This document shows, one piece after another, positions 54,359-64,000 of a DNA stretch of 64,000 nt. How positions within the stretch are numbered: the first letter of the stretch is position 1; every line of letters begins with the position of its first letter. This stretch comes from Streptomyces sp. NRRL S-350 (GTDB taxonomy: Bacteria > Actinomycetota > Actinomycetes > Streptomycetales > Streptomycetaceae), in the NCBI RefSeq assembly GCF_000719705.1, contig NZ_JOHO01000004.1, forward strand, positions 62,001 through 126,000. The letters run 5' to 3'. The notes beneath the pieces are model-generated. The model was not told the DNA's origin and searched no databases. It saw nothing but the letters and a program-made list of their open reading frames with translations. The position numbers were made by a program, and so were the translations under genes.

Positions 54359-55486
54359 TCAGCGCGCCAGCAGCCGCCCGCGCGCCAGGCCGGCGGCCGT
54401 CCCGCCCGCCGCGAGCACCCAGGCGACCGCCAGCAGGACGAACAGCCCCGCGGCCAGCGCGGTGAAGCCCCCGAACCCCGTGTGCCGGGCGAGGGCGGAC
54501 GCGCCGGTGACGCAGGTGCCGATCGGGAACGTGTACGCCCACCAGGTCATCGCGAACGGCATCCCGGCCCGCCGGGCGCGCAGGTTGGCGGCGAGCGCGA
54601 CGGCCAGCCAGAGCACGGCGACGCCGATCACCGCGATGCCGTACAGCTCGGCGAGGTCGAGCATGGCCGGCGCCAGCGCGGGCAGCACCGGGCGGGCGGC
54701 GTCGGCGAGCTGGTGCACGGCGGTGACGGACTGGCCGAGCGGCCCGAGCACCAGGAACAGCGAAGGGGTGAGCGCCAGGGCGGGCAGCTTGCTGTGCAAC
54801 AGCCCGGTGAACACCACCGGCAGCAGCACCAGGGTGGCCGGCAGGCCGATCCCGAACAGCCCGCAGCAGGCGTACAGCATGGCCTGCTGCGCCGCCCCGG
54901 CCGGCAGGTGCGGGACCAGCGCCGGGCCGCAGGCGGACGCGACCAGCGGGGCGACCACCGGCAGCAGCCAGGTCGGGTTGGCCTCCAGGGCGGACACCGG
55001 GTGCCGGGTGATCATCAGGTACGGGATGCCGCCGGCGACGGCCAGCGCGTACAGGGTGCCGACGCTCCACAGCACCGCGTCCACGGCGACCGCCGGGCCG
55101 GTGCCGATGACCCGCGAACCGAGCAGCAGGGTGCCGAGGCCGACCGCCAGCATCGCCATCGGCGGGCAGCCGTAGAACACCGCGGTCGCCGGGGTGTCCA
55201 GCAACTGGGCGCGGGCGGCCTCGCGGTGCCGGGTGAGGTGGACCAGCCGGGCCGCCCCCAGCACCAGCAGGGCGGCCAGGCCGAGCGCCCACATCACCTC
55301 GCCGAAGCCGATCAGCCCGGGCAGCCGTACGGGCAGGACCGCGGCGCCGTTGCCCAGGATCGCGGTGCCCATCACGGCGGCGTACCAGTTGGGGCCGAGC
55401 TGGGAGAGGTCGTACCGCGAACGGCGGGCGACGGCTGGGCGGGCGAGCGGGCGGAGGTCGGACACGAGGGACATGCTGCCCACCAT
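54359..55486 (-). CDS. TDT/SLAC1-family transporter (tellurite-resistance/dicarboxylate type)
   Basis: 375 residues with ten membrane segments. The family start LGPNWYAAVMGTAILGNGAA matches TehA/SLAC1-like channels; later parts are ALEANPTWLLPVVAPLVASA, FGIGLPATLVLLPVVFTGL and MPFAMTWWAYTFPIGTCVTG with the pore aromatic/positive motif. Substrates in the family are C4-dicarboxylates, sulfite or anions. ATG 55486 or ATG 55474 could start it; neither has a strong ribosome binding site. It is divergent from a LysR regulator, with a shared palindrome. Confidence 0.85.
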   Translation of the reverse strand: MVGSMSLVSDLRPLARPAVARRSRYDLSQLGPNWYAAVMGTAILGNGAAVLPVRLPGLIGFGEVMWALGLAALLVLGAARLVHLTRHREAARAQLLDTPATAVFYGCPPMAMLAVGLGTLLLGSRVIGTGPAVAVDAVLWSVGTLYALAVAGGIPYLMITRHPVSALEANPTWLLPVVAPLVASACGPALVPHLPAGAAQQAMLYACCGLFGIGLPATLVLLPVVFTGLLHSKLPALALTPSLFLVLGPLGQSVTAVHQLADAARPVLPALAPAMLDLAELYGIAVIGVAVLWLAVALAANLRARRAGMPFAMTWWAYTFPIGTCVTGASALARHTGFGGFTALAAGLFVLLAVAWVLAAGGTAAGLARGRLLAR

Positions 55487-55516
55487 CGGTCCGAAGGCCG
55501 GCCGCCGGTAGCGCCG

Positions 55517-55546
55517 TAGATCCTATGGGGGCATAGCCTGGATCTA
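55517..55546. promoter_or_regulatory. Divergent LysR operator/promoter
   Basis: A nested palindrome TAGATCC-TATG...CATA-...-GGATCTA spans 55517-55546 and ends on the A of the LysR ATG. TAGCCT (55534-55539) fits a -10 six bases before the ATG (leaderless message) and TAGGAT (55525-55520, minus strand) fits a -10 for the TDT gene. Confidence 0.65.
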
Positions 55547-56502
55547 TGGCTCTCTCTCCGCGCGTCCCCGAACTCGGCGCCCTGGAACTGCTGCTCGCGG
55601 TGGCCCGGCTGGGCAGCGTCGGACGGGCGGCGGCCGAGCTCGGCGTCAGCCAGCCGACCGCCAGCGCCCGGATCAAGGGCATGGAACGCCAGATCGGCGT
55701 CCCGCTGCTGGACCGCTCCCCCCGGGGCAGCACGCCGACCGAAGCGGGGCGGCTGGTGGTCGAGTGGGCCCGGCAGGTGGTGGAGGCGGCCCAGGCGCTC
55801 GACGCCGGGATCGACGCGCTGCGCGGACGCCGGGACGCCAAACTGCGCGTGGTCGCCAGCCTGACCGTCGCCGAGTACCTGATGCCGGGCTGGCTGCTGG
55901 GGCTCTCCGCGGCCAGCCCGGGCACGGCGGTGACCCTGCGGACGGCGAACTCGGCGGAGGTCGCCGGCCACGTCCTGGCCGGCGACGCCGACCTCGGCTT
56001 CGTCGAGGGCCCGGCCACCCCGCCCGGGCTGGCCGGCGCGGTGGTGGCGGCGGACCGGCTGGTCGTCGTGGTCGCCCCCGGCCACCCGTGGGCACGCCGC
56101 CGCACCCCGCTGACCGGCCCCGAACTGGCGGCCACCCCCCTCGTCCTGCGCGAGCCCGGCTCGGGCACCCGGGAGGTGCTGGAGATGGCACTGCGCCCGC
56201 ACGGGGGTGCGACCCGGCCCCGGCTCGAACTGGCCTCGTCCACCGCACTGAAGGCGGCGGCGATGACCGGGGCGGGGCCGGTCTGCCTGAGCGAGCTGGC
56301 GGTGATGGAGGAACTGGCGACCCGGCGGCTGGTCGAGGTGCCACTGGCGGACGGGCTGGACCTGCGGCGGCCGCTGCGCGCGGTGTGGCCGGCCGGGCAG
56401 CGACCGAGCGGACCGGCCCGGGAGCTGCTGGTGCTGACCCGGCGGACGGCCGCCCCGGCCCTGCGGCCCGCGCGAGGGGCGCGACCGGCGCAGTCGGCGT
56501 AG
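55546..56502 (+). CDS. LysR-family transcriptional regulator
   Basis: 318 residues. N-terminal winged helix LELLLAVARLGSVGRAAAEL GVSQPTASARIKGMERQIGV PLLDRSPRG, then the PBP2-like effector domain (LRVVASLTVAEYLMPGWLLG; VTLRTANSAEVAGHVLAGDA DLGFVEGP; PLVLREPGSGTREV). The motif order resembles CysB/CbbR-type members that sense small anions. It is divergent from the TDT transporter and shares one operator with it, so the transporter is its likely target and its substrate the likely ligand. The start ATG is probably leaderless. Confidence 0.88.
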   Translation: MALSPRVPELGALELLLAVARLGSVGRAAAELGVSQPTASARIKGMERQIGVPLLDRSPRGSTPTEAGRLVVEWARQVVEAAQALDAGIDALRGRRDAKLRVVASLTVAEYLMPGWLLGLSAASPGTAVTLRTANSAEVAGHVLAGDADLGFVEGPATPPGLAGAVVAADRLVVVVAPGHPWARRRTPLTGPELAATPLVLREPGSGTREVLEMALRPHGGATRPRLELASSTALKAAAMTGAGPVCLSELAVMEELATRRLVEVPLADGLDLRRPLRAVWPAGQRPSGPARELLVLTRRTAAPALRPARGARPAQSA

Positions 56503-56523
56503 TCCGTGTAGTCGGCCGGTCGT

Positions 56524-56600
56524 CGCGGTCGGCGCGACCGTTGCGGCCGTTGCGGTCGGCGCGGCTGTCGCAGTCGGCGCGGCTGTCGCGGCCGTGGCAG
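56524..56600. repeat. 9/18-bp repeats upstream of clpB
   Basis: Imperfect 18-bp units around gtcggcgcggctgtcgc (for example 56551, 56569) with 9-bp half units (tgcggccgt near 56542). Confidence 0.7.
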
Positions 56601-56691
56601 ACGGCAGCGGCTGCAGGGCCGGCCAAGCCCCCGACCGACGCGGTGGACCGGACCGGCGAAAAGAAGCCCGGAAAGGGTTGAGTCCCACGGG

Positions 56692-56712
56692 GTTGAGCGC
56701 AGTAGACTCAAC
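56692..56712 (+). promoter_or_regulatory. HAIR operator upstream of clpB
   Basis: GTTGAGC-N7-ACTCAAC, one or two mismatches from the HspR consensus. A further half-site GTTGAGT lies at 56677-56683, one direct repeat unit (15 bp) upstream. Confidence 0.82.
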
Positions 56713-56768
56713 TTAGTGCATGCTGTAGGCAGCAGCAGTGAAAAACGACGAGGGAGGACCCCCCAGCA

Positions 56769-59390
<2,622 letters not shown>

Positions 59391-59408
59391 CACCGGGCGT
59401 CCGGCACC

Positions 59409-59446
59409 CGGGCCGCTCCCTTCCGCCGACGGAGGGGAGCGGCCCG
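59409..59446 (+). terminator. Terminator of clpB
   Basis: A 12-bp stem CGGGCCGCTCCC/GGGAGCGGCCCG with a 14-base loop, starting 19 bases past the stop. Confidence 0.75.
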
Positions 59447-59570
59447 CGGCGTCTCCGGGTCGCGCGGCGTCTCCGGGTCGCGCCGCGTCTCCGGGTCATG
59501 CGGCGTCTCCGGGTCATGCGGCGTCTTGGGGCTGGAGGCGTCGCCCGCTCACGCGGCGTCTCCGGGCTGG
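59445..59570. repeat. 18-bp tandem repeat, about seven units
   Basis: Units at 59445, 59463, 59481, 59499, 59517 (degenerate), 59535 (17 bp, degenerate) and 59552, of type cgcggcgtctccgggtcg. The array runs over the 3' end of the XRE gene. Confidence 0.88.
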
Positions 59571-59878
59571 GCGGGGCCCCGTTCCGCCTCACGCCACTCG
59601 GCCGCGCCCCGCCGCTGCCGCCGCCGCGCCCGGTCCCGCCAGCTGCGCGCCAGCCGGTGCAGCTCGGCCACCTGGGCCTCCGGCAGGCTCCACGCCTGGG
59701 TCAGCAGGCGGAGCGTGGAGACCCGCGGGCAGGACACGCCCCGCTCCAGGTCCCGGATCGACCGCACGCTCAGCCCCGTCGCCTCGCCCAGCCGCTCCTG
59801 CGTCATCCCCCGGTCCAGCCGCATGCTCCGCAGCAGCGCACCGAGCGATGCGCCCTCCCCCGTCACCGTTGCGTCCAC
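59549..59878 (-). CDS. XRE-family small transcriptional regulator
   Basis: 109 residues. A Cro/CI-type helix-turn-helix occupies about 10-70: LGALLRSMRLDRGMTQERLG EATGLSVRSIRDLERGVSCP RVSTLRLL. The rest is a basic helix (LARSWRDRARRRQRRGAAEW) and a short Pro/Gly tail that lies in the 18-bp repeat. Similar domains form the N terminus of larger actinomycete regulators with TPR or AfsR-type modules, so it may be a truncated relative. The start GTG 59878 has AGGA 1-2 bases upstream and GGGGGAA further up. Confidence 0.8.
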   Translation of the reverse strand: MDATVTGEGASLGALLRSMRLDRGMTQERLGEATGLSVRSIRDLERGVSCPRVSTLRLLTQAWSLPEAQVAELHRLARSWRDRARRRQRRGAAEWREAERGPAQPGDAA

Positions 59879-60256
59879 TCCTGTTCCCCCCTCGACTCAG
59901 AACAGCTCAACTCGCCCGCACTGGACGGGCTTTGTGTGAAGTGAGTTCCGTCGCACGCTAACCGCATCCGGCCCGCACGGCAGGCGAACCCGCGCGCCGG
60001 GCGCGTGACGTGGCTCACTCACGCCCGGTCGCACGGCCCGCACTCCAGCCCCGGACACACTCCGTGACCGCCGCCTACTCGCCCCCCATCGAGTGGACCG
60101 GCCGGCGTCTCCGGCCGGCCCCTGGACGGCCCCCGAACGAAGATCGACGCACCCCCGGGCTCCCCTGTGAGCGAAGCCCCGAATGAGGCAGGATGGGAGG
60201 TGGAAAGGGCGGCCTCTCATTGCCGGCCACCACGTGCACTGAGGAAGAGGACCCCC
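59879..60256. other. Divergent intergenic region
   Basis: About 380 bp between the XRE gene and the YbjN gene. It contains a hairpin CCGGCCGG-N5-CCGGCCGG at 60098-60118. No gene is supported. Lower-GC sequence near 59930-59960 probably carries the XRE promoter. Confidence 0.5.
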
Positions 60257-60820
60257 ATGAGCATCGACCCGTCGTCCATCCCGTCGTTCGGCGTGCCCCA
60301 GGGCGGCCAGCCCGGTGGCCAGGGCGGGCAGCCGGCCGGCCCGCCGCCGATCATCGTCCCGGACCAGGGCCTGGTCGCCCAGCTGCTCGACCAGATGCAG
60401 CTCAAGCACGTCGTGGACGAGGAAGGCGACCTCACCGCCCCCTGGGAGGGCTTCCGCGTCTACTACATGTTCCGCGGCGAGCAGAAGGAGCTCTTCGCGG
60501 TGCGCGCCTTCTACGACCGCGCGTACCCGCTGGAGAAGAAGGGCGAGATCCTCGACCTGATCGACGAGTGGAACCGCGAGACCCTCTGGCCCAAGGTGTA
60601 CACCCACACCCACGAGGACGGCGTGGTCCGCCTGATCGGCGAGGCCCAGATGATCGTCGGCACCGGCGTCAACCTGGACTACTTCGTGACCACCACCGCC
60701 AACTGGACCCAGGCCGCGGTCGGCTTCGAGCAGTGGATGGTCGAGCGCCTGGGCCTCCAGGACGAGATCGAGGGCGAGGACGGCGAAGGCGAGGCCCCCG
60801 AGGGCACCGACGAGGCCTGA
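60257..60820 (+). CDS. YbjN-domain protein
   Basis: 187 residues. A Gly/Gln/Pro-rich start (about 1-35) precedes a YbjN domain: GLVAQLLDQMQLKHVVDEEG, FRVYYMFRGEQKELFAVRAF, LIDEWNRETLWPKVYTH, LIGEAQMIVGTGVNLDYFVT; the tail is highly acidic (EGEDGEGEAPEGTDEA). The fold resembles tetrameric type III secretion chaperones. In E. coli YbjN affects motility and stress; the actinomycete role is unknown. ATG 60257 has GAGGA 5 bases upstream. A good terminator follows. Confidence 0.88.
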   Translation: MSIDPSSIPSFGVPQGGQPGGQGGQPAGPPPIIVPDQGLVAQLLDQMQLKHVVDEEGDLTAPWEGFRVYYMFRGEQKELFAVRAFYDRAYPLEKKGEILDLIDEWNRETLWPKVYTHTHEDGVVRLIGEAQMIVGTGVNLDYFVTTTANWTQAAVGFEQWMVERLGLQDEIEGEDGEGEAPEGTDEA

Positions 60821-60868
60821 TCCGGCCGCCCCGGCTCCCCCGTGGCACCTCCCGGCACCGTCCGGTAC

Positions 60869-60900
60869 GGCCCGCCCCGCGCTCACGCCGGTGGCGGGCC
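60869..60900 (+). terminator. Terminator of the YbjN gene
   Basis: GGCCCGCC/GGCGGGCC stem (60869-60876 with 60893-60900) followed by TTTTCTT. Confidence 0.85.
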
Positions 60901-60969
60901 TTTTCTTGCCCCCGCGCCTGCCTCCGCCTCCGCCCGCCTCCCCCGCCTCCTCCCCGGGCTGCCGCAGGA

Positions 60970-61145
60970 TCGGAGCCACGACGACGCACGGCGAGCCGCA
61001 ACGGGGATCAGGCCGCTGCTGAACCACCGAGTGGCCGAAAAATGGGGACGCCGGTCGTCGCCGAGATGTCCGCCCCGGCCGGCGCCACCCAGCCTTGCTC
61101 ACGCTGCGGACCCCGGACTTCCGCCCAGACCTCAGCGAGCTGCGC
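60970..61145 (+). pseudogene. Decayed partial duplicate of the adjacent aminotransferase gene
   Basis: 61003-61090 closely matches the first 28 codons of the intact gene at 61946 (both carry aggccgctgctgaacc and cgccgagatgtccgcc), and the similarity reaches about 30 bp upstream (acgacgacgc). After 61097 the sequence jumps to a region matching 62370-62415 (LTLRTPDFRPDLSELR against LTLRAPGFRPDLDELR), so about 335 bp are deleted. There is also a frameshift near 61040. Confidence 0.75.
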
Positions 61146-61249
61146 TGCCCGATCTACCGCGGGAAGCACGACAAGGGCGGCGACTCGCTCACCACCATCG
61201 GGAAGATCGTGAGCGGCCCCGGGAACACGATCACCAGGGAGGACCCGAG

Positions 61250-61813
61250 GTGAAGGCCACGGTATGGCGCACGGCCGTGCCAGGAGTACTGCTGGCGCTC
61301 CTGGTCGGCTGGTACGCCTGGCCGGAGCACAAGGAACCCACCGTGCCGGTCGACCAGGCGCAGCACCGGATCGAAGCCGAACTCGCCGATGTCGCAGGGG
61401 CCTTCCACCCGGGGCTCCAGTGGGCCGAGGCCAGGTACGAAAGCGACCCCGACCTGACCGGACTCTGCGGGACGTCCGGGTGCAAGAAGACGGGCCGGGC
61501 AGAGATGATCGCCAAACAGGTGGCCCGAGTCCGCATCGCCTCTCAGCGAGAGGCCGAGCAGCTCGACATCGTTCAGGCACTCTGGGCAGCGAAGGGGTAC
61601 CCGGTCCGCCGTGAGGGGTGGTCGCTGGGGGTGAAGGGCTCGGGGTTCGAGCTCTGGTTCGTCTCGGACGGGAGCGGTTGCGCCGAGTTGCAGGTCTCCA
61701 TGTTCAACGTCACCGACACCAGCGACGACAAGTTCCAGGGCGGGTTCGGCCAGGGACCGCTGAACTACGCCGCCCCGTGCGCGACGGTCGACGACCCTTA
61801 CTGGTCGCACTGA
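61250..61813 (+). CDS. Hypothetical membrane-anchored protein
   Basis: 187 residues. One N-terminal membrane helix (WRTAVPGVLLALLVGWYAWP) and an extracytoplasmic domain with a paired-cysteine loop (LTGLCGTSGCKKTGRAEMIA) and CAELQVSMFNV; the end is a beta-rich part (WSLGVKGSGFELWFVSDGSG; GPLNYAAPCATVDDPYWSH). No family is recognised. The start GTG 61250 has GGGAGG 7 bases upstream. It overlaps by 4 bases the stop of a short open frame that begins inside the aminotransferase remnant. Codon bias is weaker than in the neighbouring core genes, so it may have arrived with a small insertion. Confidence 0.7.
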   Translation: MKATVWRTAVPGVLLALLVGWYAWPEHKEPTVPVDQAQHRIEAELADVAGAFHPGLQWAEARYESDPDLTGLCGTSGCKKTGRAEMIAKQVARVRIASQREAEQLDIVQALWAAKGYPVRREGWSLGVKGSGFELWFVSDGSGCAELQVSMFNVTDTSDDKFQGGFGQGPLNYAAPCATVDDPYWSH

Positions 61814-61945
61814 CAGCGCCGGGCACCTTCGGCCCTTGGTCGGCACCAGCCGGCCCCGGCGGCGGGCGGCGGGGGCGGCGCATCCTTGCCCATCGATCGC
61901 CGACCGTCAGAGGATGGCCCTCACGACGACGCGTGAGGAGCCGAA

Positions 61946-63106
61946 ATGGGTACGAGGCCGCTGCTGAACCGGAGGCTGGCGGGCATGGGCACGACGGTCT
62001 TCGCCGAGATGTCCGCCCTGGCCGCCGCCACCGGCTCGATCAACCTCGGGCAGGGCTTCCCCGACACCGACGGGCCCGAAGAGGTCCGTGAGGCGGCCGT
62101 ACGCGCCCTGCGCGAGGGCCACGGCAACCAGTACCCGCCCGGCCCCGGCATCCCCGAGCTGCGGGCCGCGATCGCCGAGCACCAGCAGCGCTTCTACGGT
62201 CTGGCCTACGATCCCGAGGCCGAGGTGCTGGTCACCGCCGGCGCCACCGAGGCCATCGCCGCCTCCCTGCTCGCCCTGCTGGAGCCCGGCGACGAGGTGA
62301 TCGCCTTCGAGCCGTTCTACGACTCCTACGCCGCCTGCATCGCGATGGCCGGTGCCGTCCGGATCCCGCTCACCCTGCGGGCCCCGGGCTTCCGCCCCGA
62401 CCTGGACGAGCTGCGCTCCCTGATCACCCCGCGCACCCGGCTGCTGCTGGTCAACACCCCGCACAACCCCACCGGCACCGTCCTCACCGCGGACGAACTC
62501 GCCGGCATCGCCCGACTCGCCGTCGAGCACGACCTCCTGGTCGTCACCGACGAGGTCTACGAACACGTGGTCTTCGGCGCCGCCCACCACCCCATCGCCG
62601 CCCTGCCCGGCATGCGCGAGCGCACCGTCACCATCTCCTCCGCCGGCAAGACCTTCTCCTTCACCGGCTGGAAGGTCGGCTGGGTCACCGCGAGCCCGGC
62701 CCTGGTGGCGGCCGTGCGCACGGCGAAGCAGTACCTGACCTACGTCAGCGCCGGCCCGTTCCAGTACGCCGTCGCCGAGGCGCTGCGCCTGCCCGACGAC
62801 TACTTCGACACCTTCCGGGCCGATCTCCTGCGCAAGCGCGACCTGCTCGCCGACGGACTCTCCGCCGCCGGTTTCCGGGTCTTCGCCCCCGAGGGCACCT
62901 ACTTCATCACCACCGACATCACCCCGTTGGGCGAGAAGGACGGCATCGAGTTCTGCCGTGCCCTGCCCGGGCGCTGCGGTGTCGTCGCGATCCCGAACGC
63001 CGTCTTCTACGACGACACGGAGGCCGGCCGCAGCCTGGTCCGCTTCACCTTCTGCAAGAAGGACGCAGTCCTCGCCGAGGCGGTGTCCCGGCTCGGGCGG
63101 CTCTGA
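61946..63106 (+). CDS. Class I/II PLP-dependent aminotransferase (KAT/YbdL-like)
   Basis: 386 residues, fold type I. Landmarks: INLGQGFPDTDGPEEVREAA near the N terminus, then YPPGPGIPELRAAIAEHQQR, the GATEAIAASLLALL cofactor loop, NTPHNPTGTVL, VVTDEVYEHVVF (Asp-x-Val-Tyr), and the Schiff-base Lys in ISSAGKTFSFTGWKVGW. The C terminus has VRFTFCKKD with the carboxylate-binding Arg. Relatives transaminate methionine, glutamine or kynurenine. ATG 61946 has GGAG 5 bases upstream. A truncated copy of its 5' part lies about 900 bp upstream. Confidence 0.92.
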   Translation: MGTRPLLNRRLAGMGTTVFAEMSALAAATGSINLGQGFPDTDGPEEVREAAVRALREGHGNQYPPGPGIPELRAAIAEHQQRFYGLAYDPEAEVLVTAGATEAIAASLLALLEPGDEVIAFEPFYDSYAACIAMAGAVRIPLTLRAPGFRPDLDELRSLITPRTRLLLVNTPHNPTGTVLTADELAGIARLAVEHDLLVVTDEVYEHVVFGAAHHPIAALPGMRERTVTISSAGKTFSFTGWKVGWVTASPALVAAVRTAKQYLTYVSAGPFQYAVAEALRLPDDYFDTFRADLLRKRDLLADGLSAAGFRVFAPEGTYFITTDITPLGEKDGIEFCRALPGRCGVVAIPNAVFYDDTEAGRSLVRFTFCKKDAVLAEAVSRLGRL

Positions 63107-63617
63107 GCGCCGCACGACCGCGGGCACCGGCAGTCGCCGACCCGGCCGGCACCGCAGCTCGGCCCGCACCGGTGGGCGGGTTCGTCCACGGCGCCGGACG
63201 GCCTGTGCCGGAACCGGGACGCGAGGCGCGACCCGCCGAGCTGCGCGAGTCGTAACCGGCGCGAAGTCAACCCGACTTCTACAGAAGCGAGTTGGTGACA
63301 CGAGTGGAGGGGGGCGCGCCGAGTGCCATGCGGGGTTTCTCCCTTGTGAGGGCGACCAGTTGGTTCGAGGTTGGGTTCGGCCGCCCGCACCCGCGTCCCT
63401 CCGGGGAGCCGACCTCGGACCCCTACCGGTGCCCCGGGCCCGCGGCACCGGGCCGGGCCAGACCGGGCACACCGGGCCCGGCCAGACCGGGCCACACCGG
63501 GCCGGTCGGGGCGGGACAGCCGGCCGGGAGGTCTCCGCCGGTGGGGAATAGCAGGCGTCACGGCGCTCTTGGTCATCGAGTAGCGATCTTCGCTCGTTGG
63601 TTCGAGGGGGCCCAGCA
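63107..63617. other. Intergenic region upstream of the MBL-fold gene
   Basis: About 510 bp. It contains an inverted repeat GAAGTC/GACTTC with a 5-base centre (63263-63279) in a lower-GC patch and two copies of a 24-25 bp repeat (63450, 63474) around ccagaccgggcacacc. An open frame ending TGA at 63621 overlaps the next start by GTGA, but it is very Pro/Gly-rich and I do not call it. Confidence 0.5.
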
Positions 63618-64000
63618 GTGACTCAGGTGACCATCCAGTACGTCGGGGGGCCGACCGCGCTGATCGAGATCGGCGGGCTGCGCCTGCTGACCGATCCGAC
63701 GTTCGACGGCCCCGGGGACTACCCGATCGGCTCCCGCGTCCTCACCAAGACCGCCGGCCCGGCGGTCGCCGCCGAGGACCTCGGCCCGGTGGACGCCATC
63801 CTGCTCTCGCACGACCAGCACCCGGACAACCTCGACGGTGCCGGCCGCGCGTACCTGGCCGGCGCACCGCTGGTGCTCTCGACCTCCGCCGCCCGGGACC
63901 GGCTCGGCGGAGCGGTCCGGGCCCTGGCCGACGGCGACCACGTCGACCTGCCGCGACCCGGCGGCGGCACGCTTCGGGTGACGGCCGTGCCCGCCCAGCA
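63618..64000 (+). CDS. MBL-fold metallohydrolase (partial, 5' end)
   Basis: 127 codons before the window ends. The N terminus reads VTIQYVGGPTALIEIGGLRL LTDPTFDGPG and then AILLSHDQHPDNLDGAGR, the metallo-beta-lactamase HxHxDH-type motif in the UlaG-like variant (here HDQHPDN), with the preceding TDPTFDGPG loop of that subfamily. These enzymes hydrolyse phosphodiester or lactone-type bonds; the substrate is unknown. The start GTG 63618 has GAGGGGG 7 bases upstream. Confidence 0.85.
   Translation, partial: MTQVTIQYVGGPTALIEIGGLRLLTDPTFDGPGDYPIGSRVLTKTAGPAVAAEDLGPVDAILLSHDQHPDNLDGAGRAYLAGAPLVLSTSAARDRLGGAVRALADGDHVDLPRPGGGTLRVTAVPAQ

Noticed and set aside
63292..63621. A 109-codon plus-strand frame overlapping the MBL gene by GTGA
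   Set aside because: The translation is a Pro/Gly/Arg-rich repeat and includes an intergenic tandem repeat; no family or codon bias supports it.

Overview
The window is chromosomal DNA from a high-GC actinomycete of the Streptomyces/Kitasatospora type. The evidence is very high GC with G/C in almost every third codon position, frequent GTG starts, a dnaK-grpE-dnaJ-hspR heat-shock operon with HspR (HAIR) operators, a TipA-type MerR regulator, an HbpS-SenS-SenR-like heme/redox sensing locus, a LAXTG cell-wall sortase substrate, and separate tRNA-Ser and tRNA-Gly genes. I cannot fix the species.

Layout. 1-11.5 kb: end of a response-regulator-like gene, an acyl-CoA ligase, a duplicated-domain membrane protein, a secreted DUF1906 protein, an EamA/RhtA exporter, a PNPOx-family flavoprotein, a small secreted protein, a GlcD-type FAD oxidase, and a MerR regulator with an MFS exporter that has its own MerR-type promoter. 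11.5-25.2 kb: tRNA-Ser(TGA), an HtrA-like protease, a TPP riboswitch controlling a cytX-type transporter, glycerophosphodiesterase, an RsbW-like ATPase, a SEC-C/DUF5926 protein followed by a possible tiny RNA, a prim-pol-like protein, a degenerate SpoIIE-type phosphatase, aminopeptidase P, a GlxA-type regulator and a tipA-like gene with an internal start. 25.2-33.6 kb: a membrane glycosyltransferase-like protein, a sortase E substrate, two reductases, a YunG-like protein, then hbpS and divergent senS-senR separated by 30-bp repeats.

33.6-38.6 kb is the accessory part: an orphan promoter/terminator unit, a species-variable protein, a lone antibiotic-type glycosyltransferase, and a segment bounded by two 43-bp copies of a tRNA-Gly 3' end plus terminator. 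That segment holds a lipoprotein, a broken DUF1023 hydrolase and a DUF6086 protein. 38.8-46 kb is housekeeping (dcd, AlaX-like editing protein, Yip1-like protein, NDP-sugar pyrophosphorylase, Fe-S membrane oxidoreductase).

46-50.2 kb is the dnaK operon. As given, dnaK has lost about 110 codons of its substrate-binding domain and is out of frame across the gap; this is either a real lesion or an assembly error. 50.3-53.8 kb holds two paralogous LuxR-type regulators, a tiny gene for an exported peptide and a nucleoside deoxyribosyltransferase-like gene. The rest carries a TDT transporter/LysR pair, clpB with a HAIR operator (so HspR at 49.7 kb can control both ends of this region), an XRE regulator, a YbjN protein, a decayed partial copy of the neighbouring aminotransferase, the intact aminotransferase, and the start of an MBL-fold hydrolase. 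Intergenic spaces carry an unusual number of short tandem repeats with periods of 8 to 39 bp.
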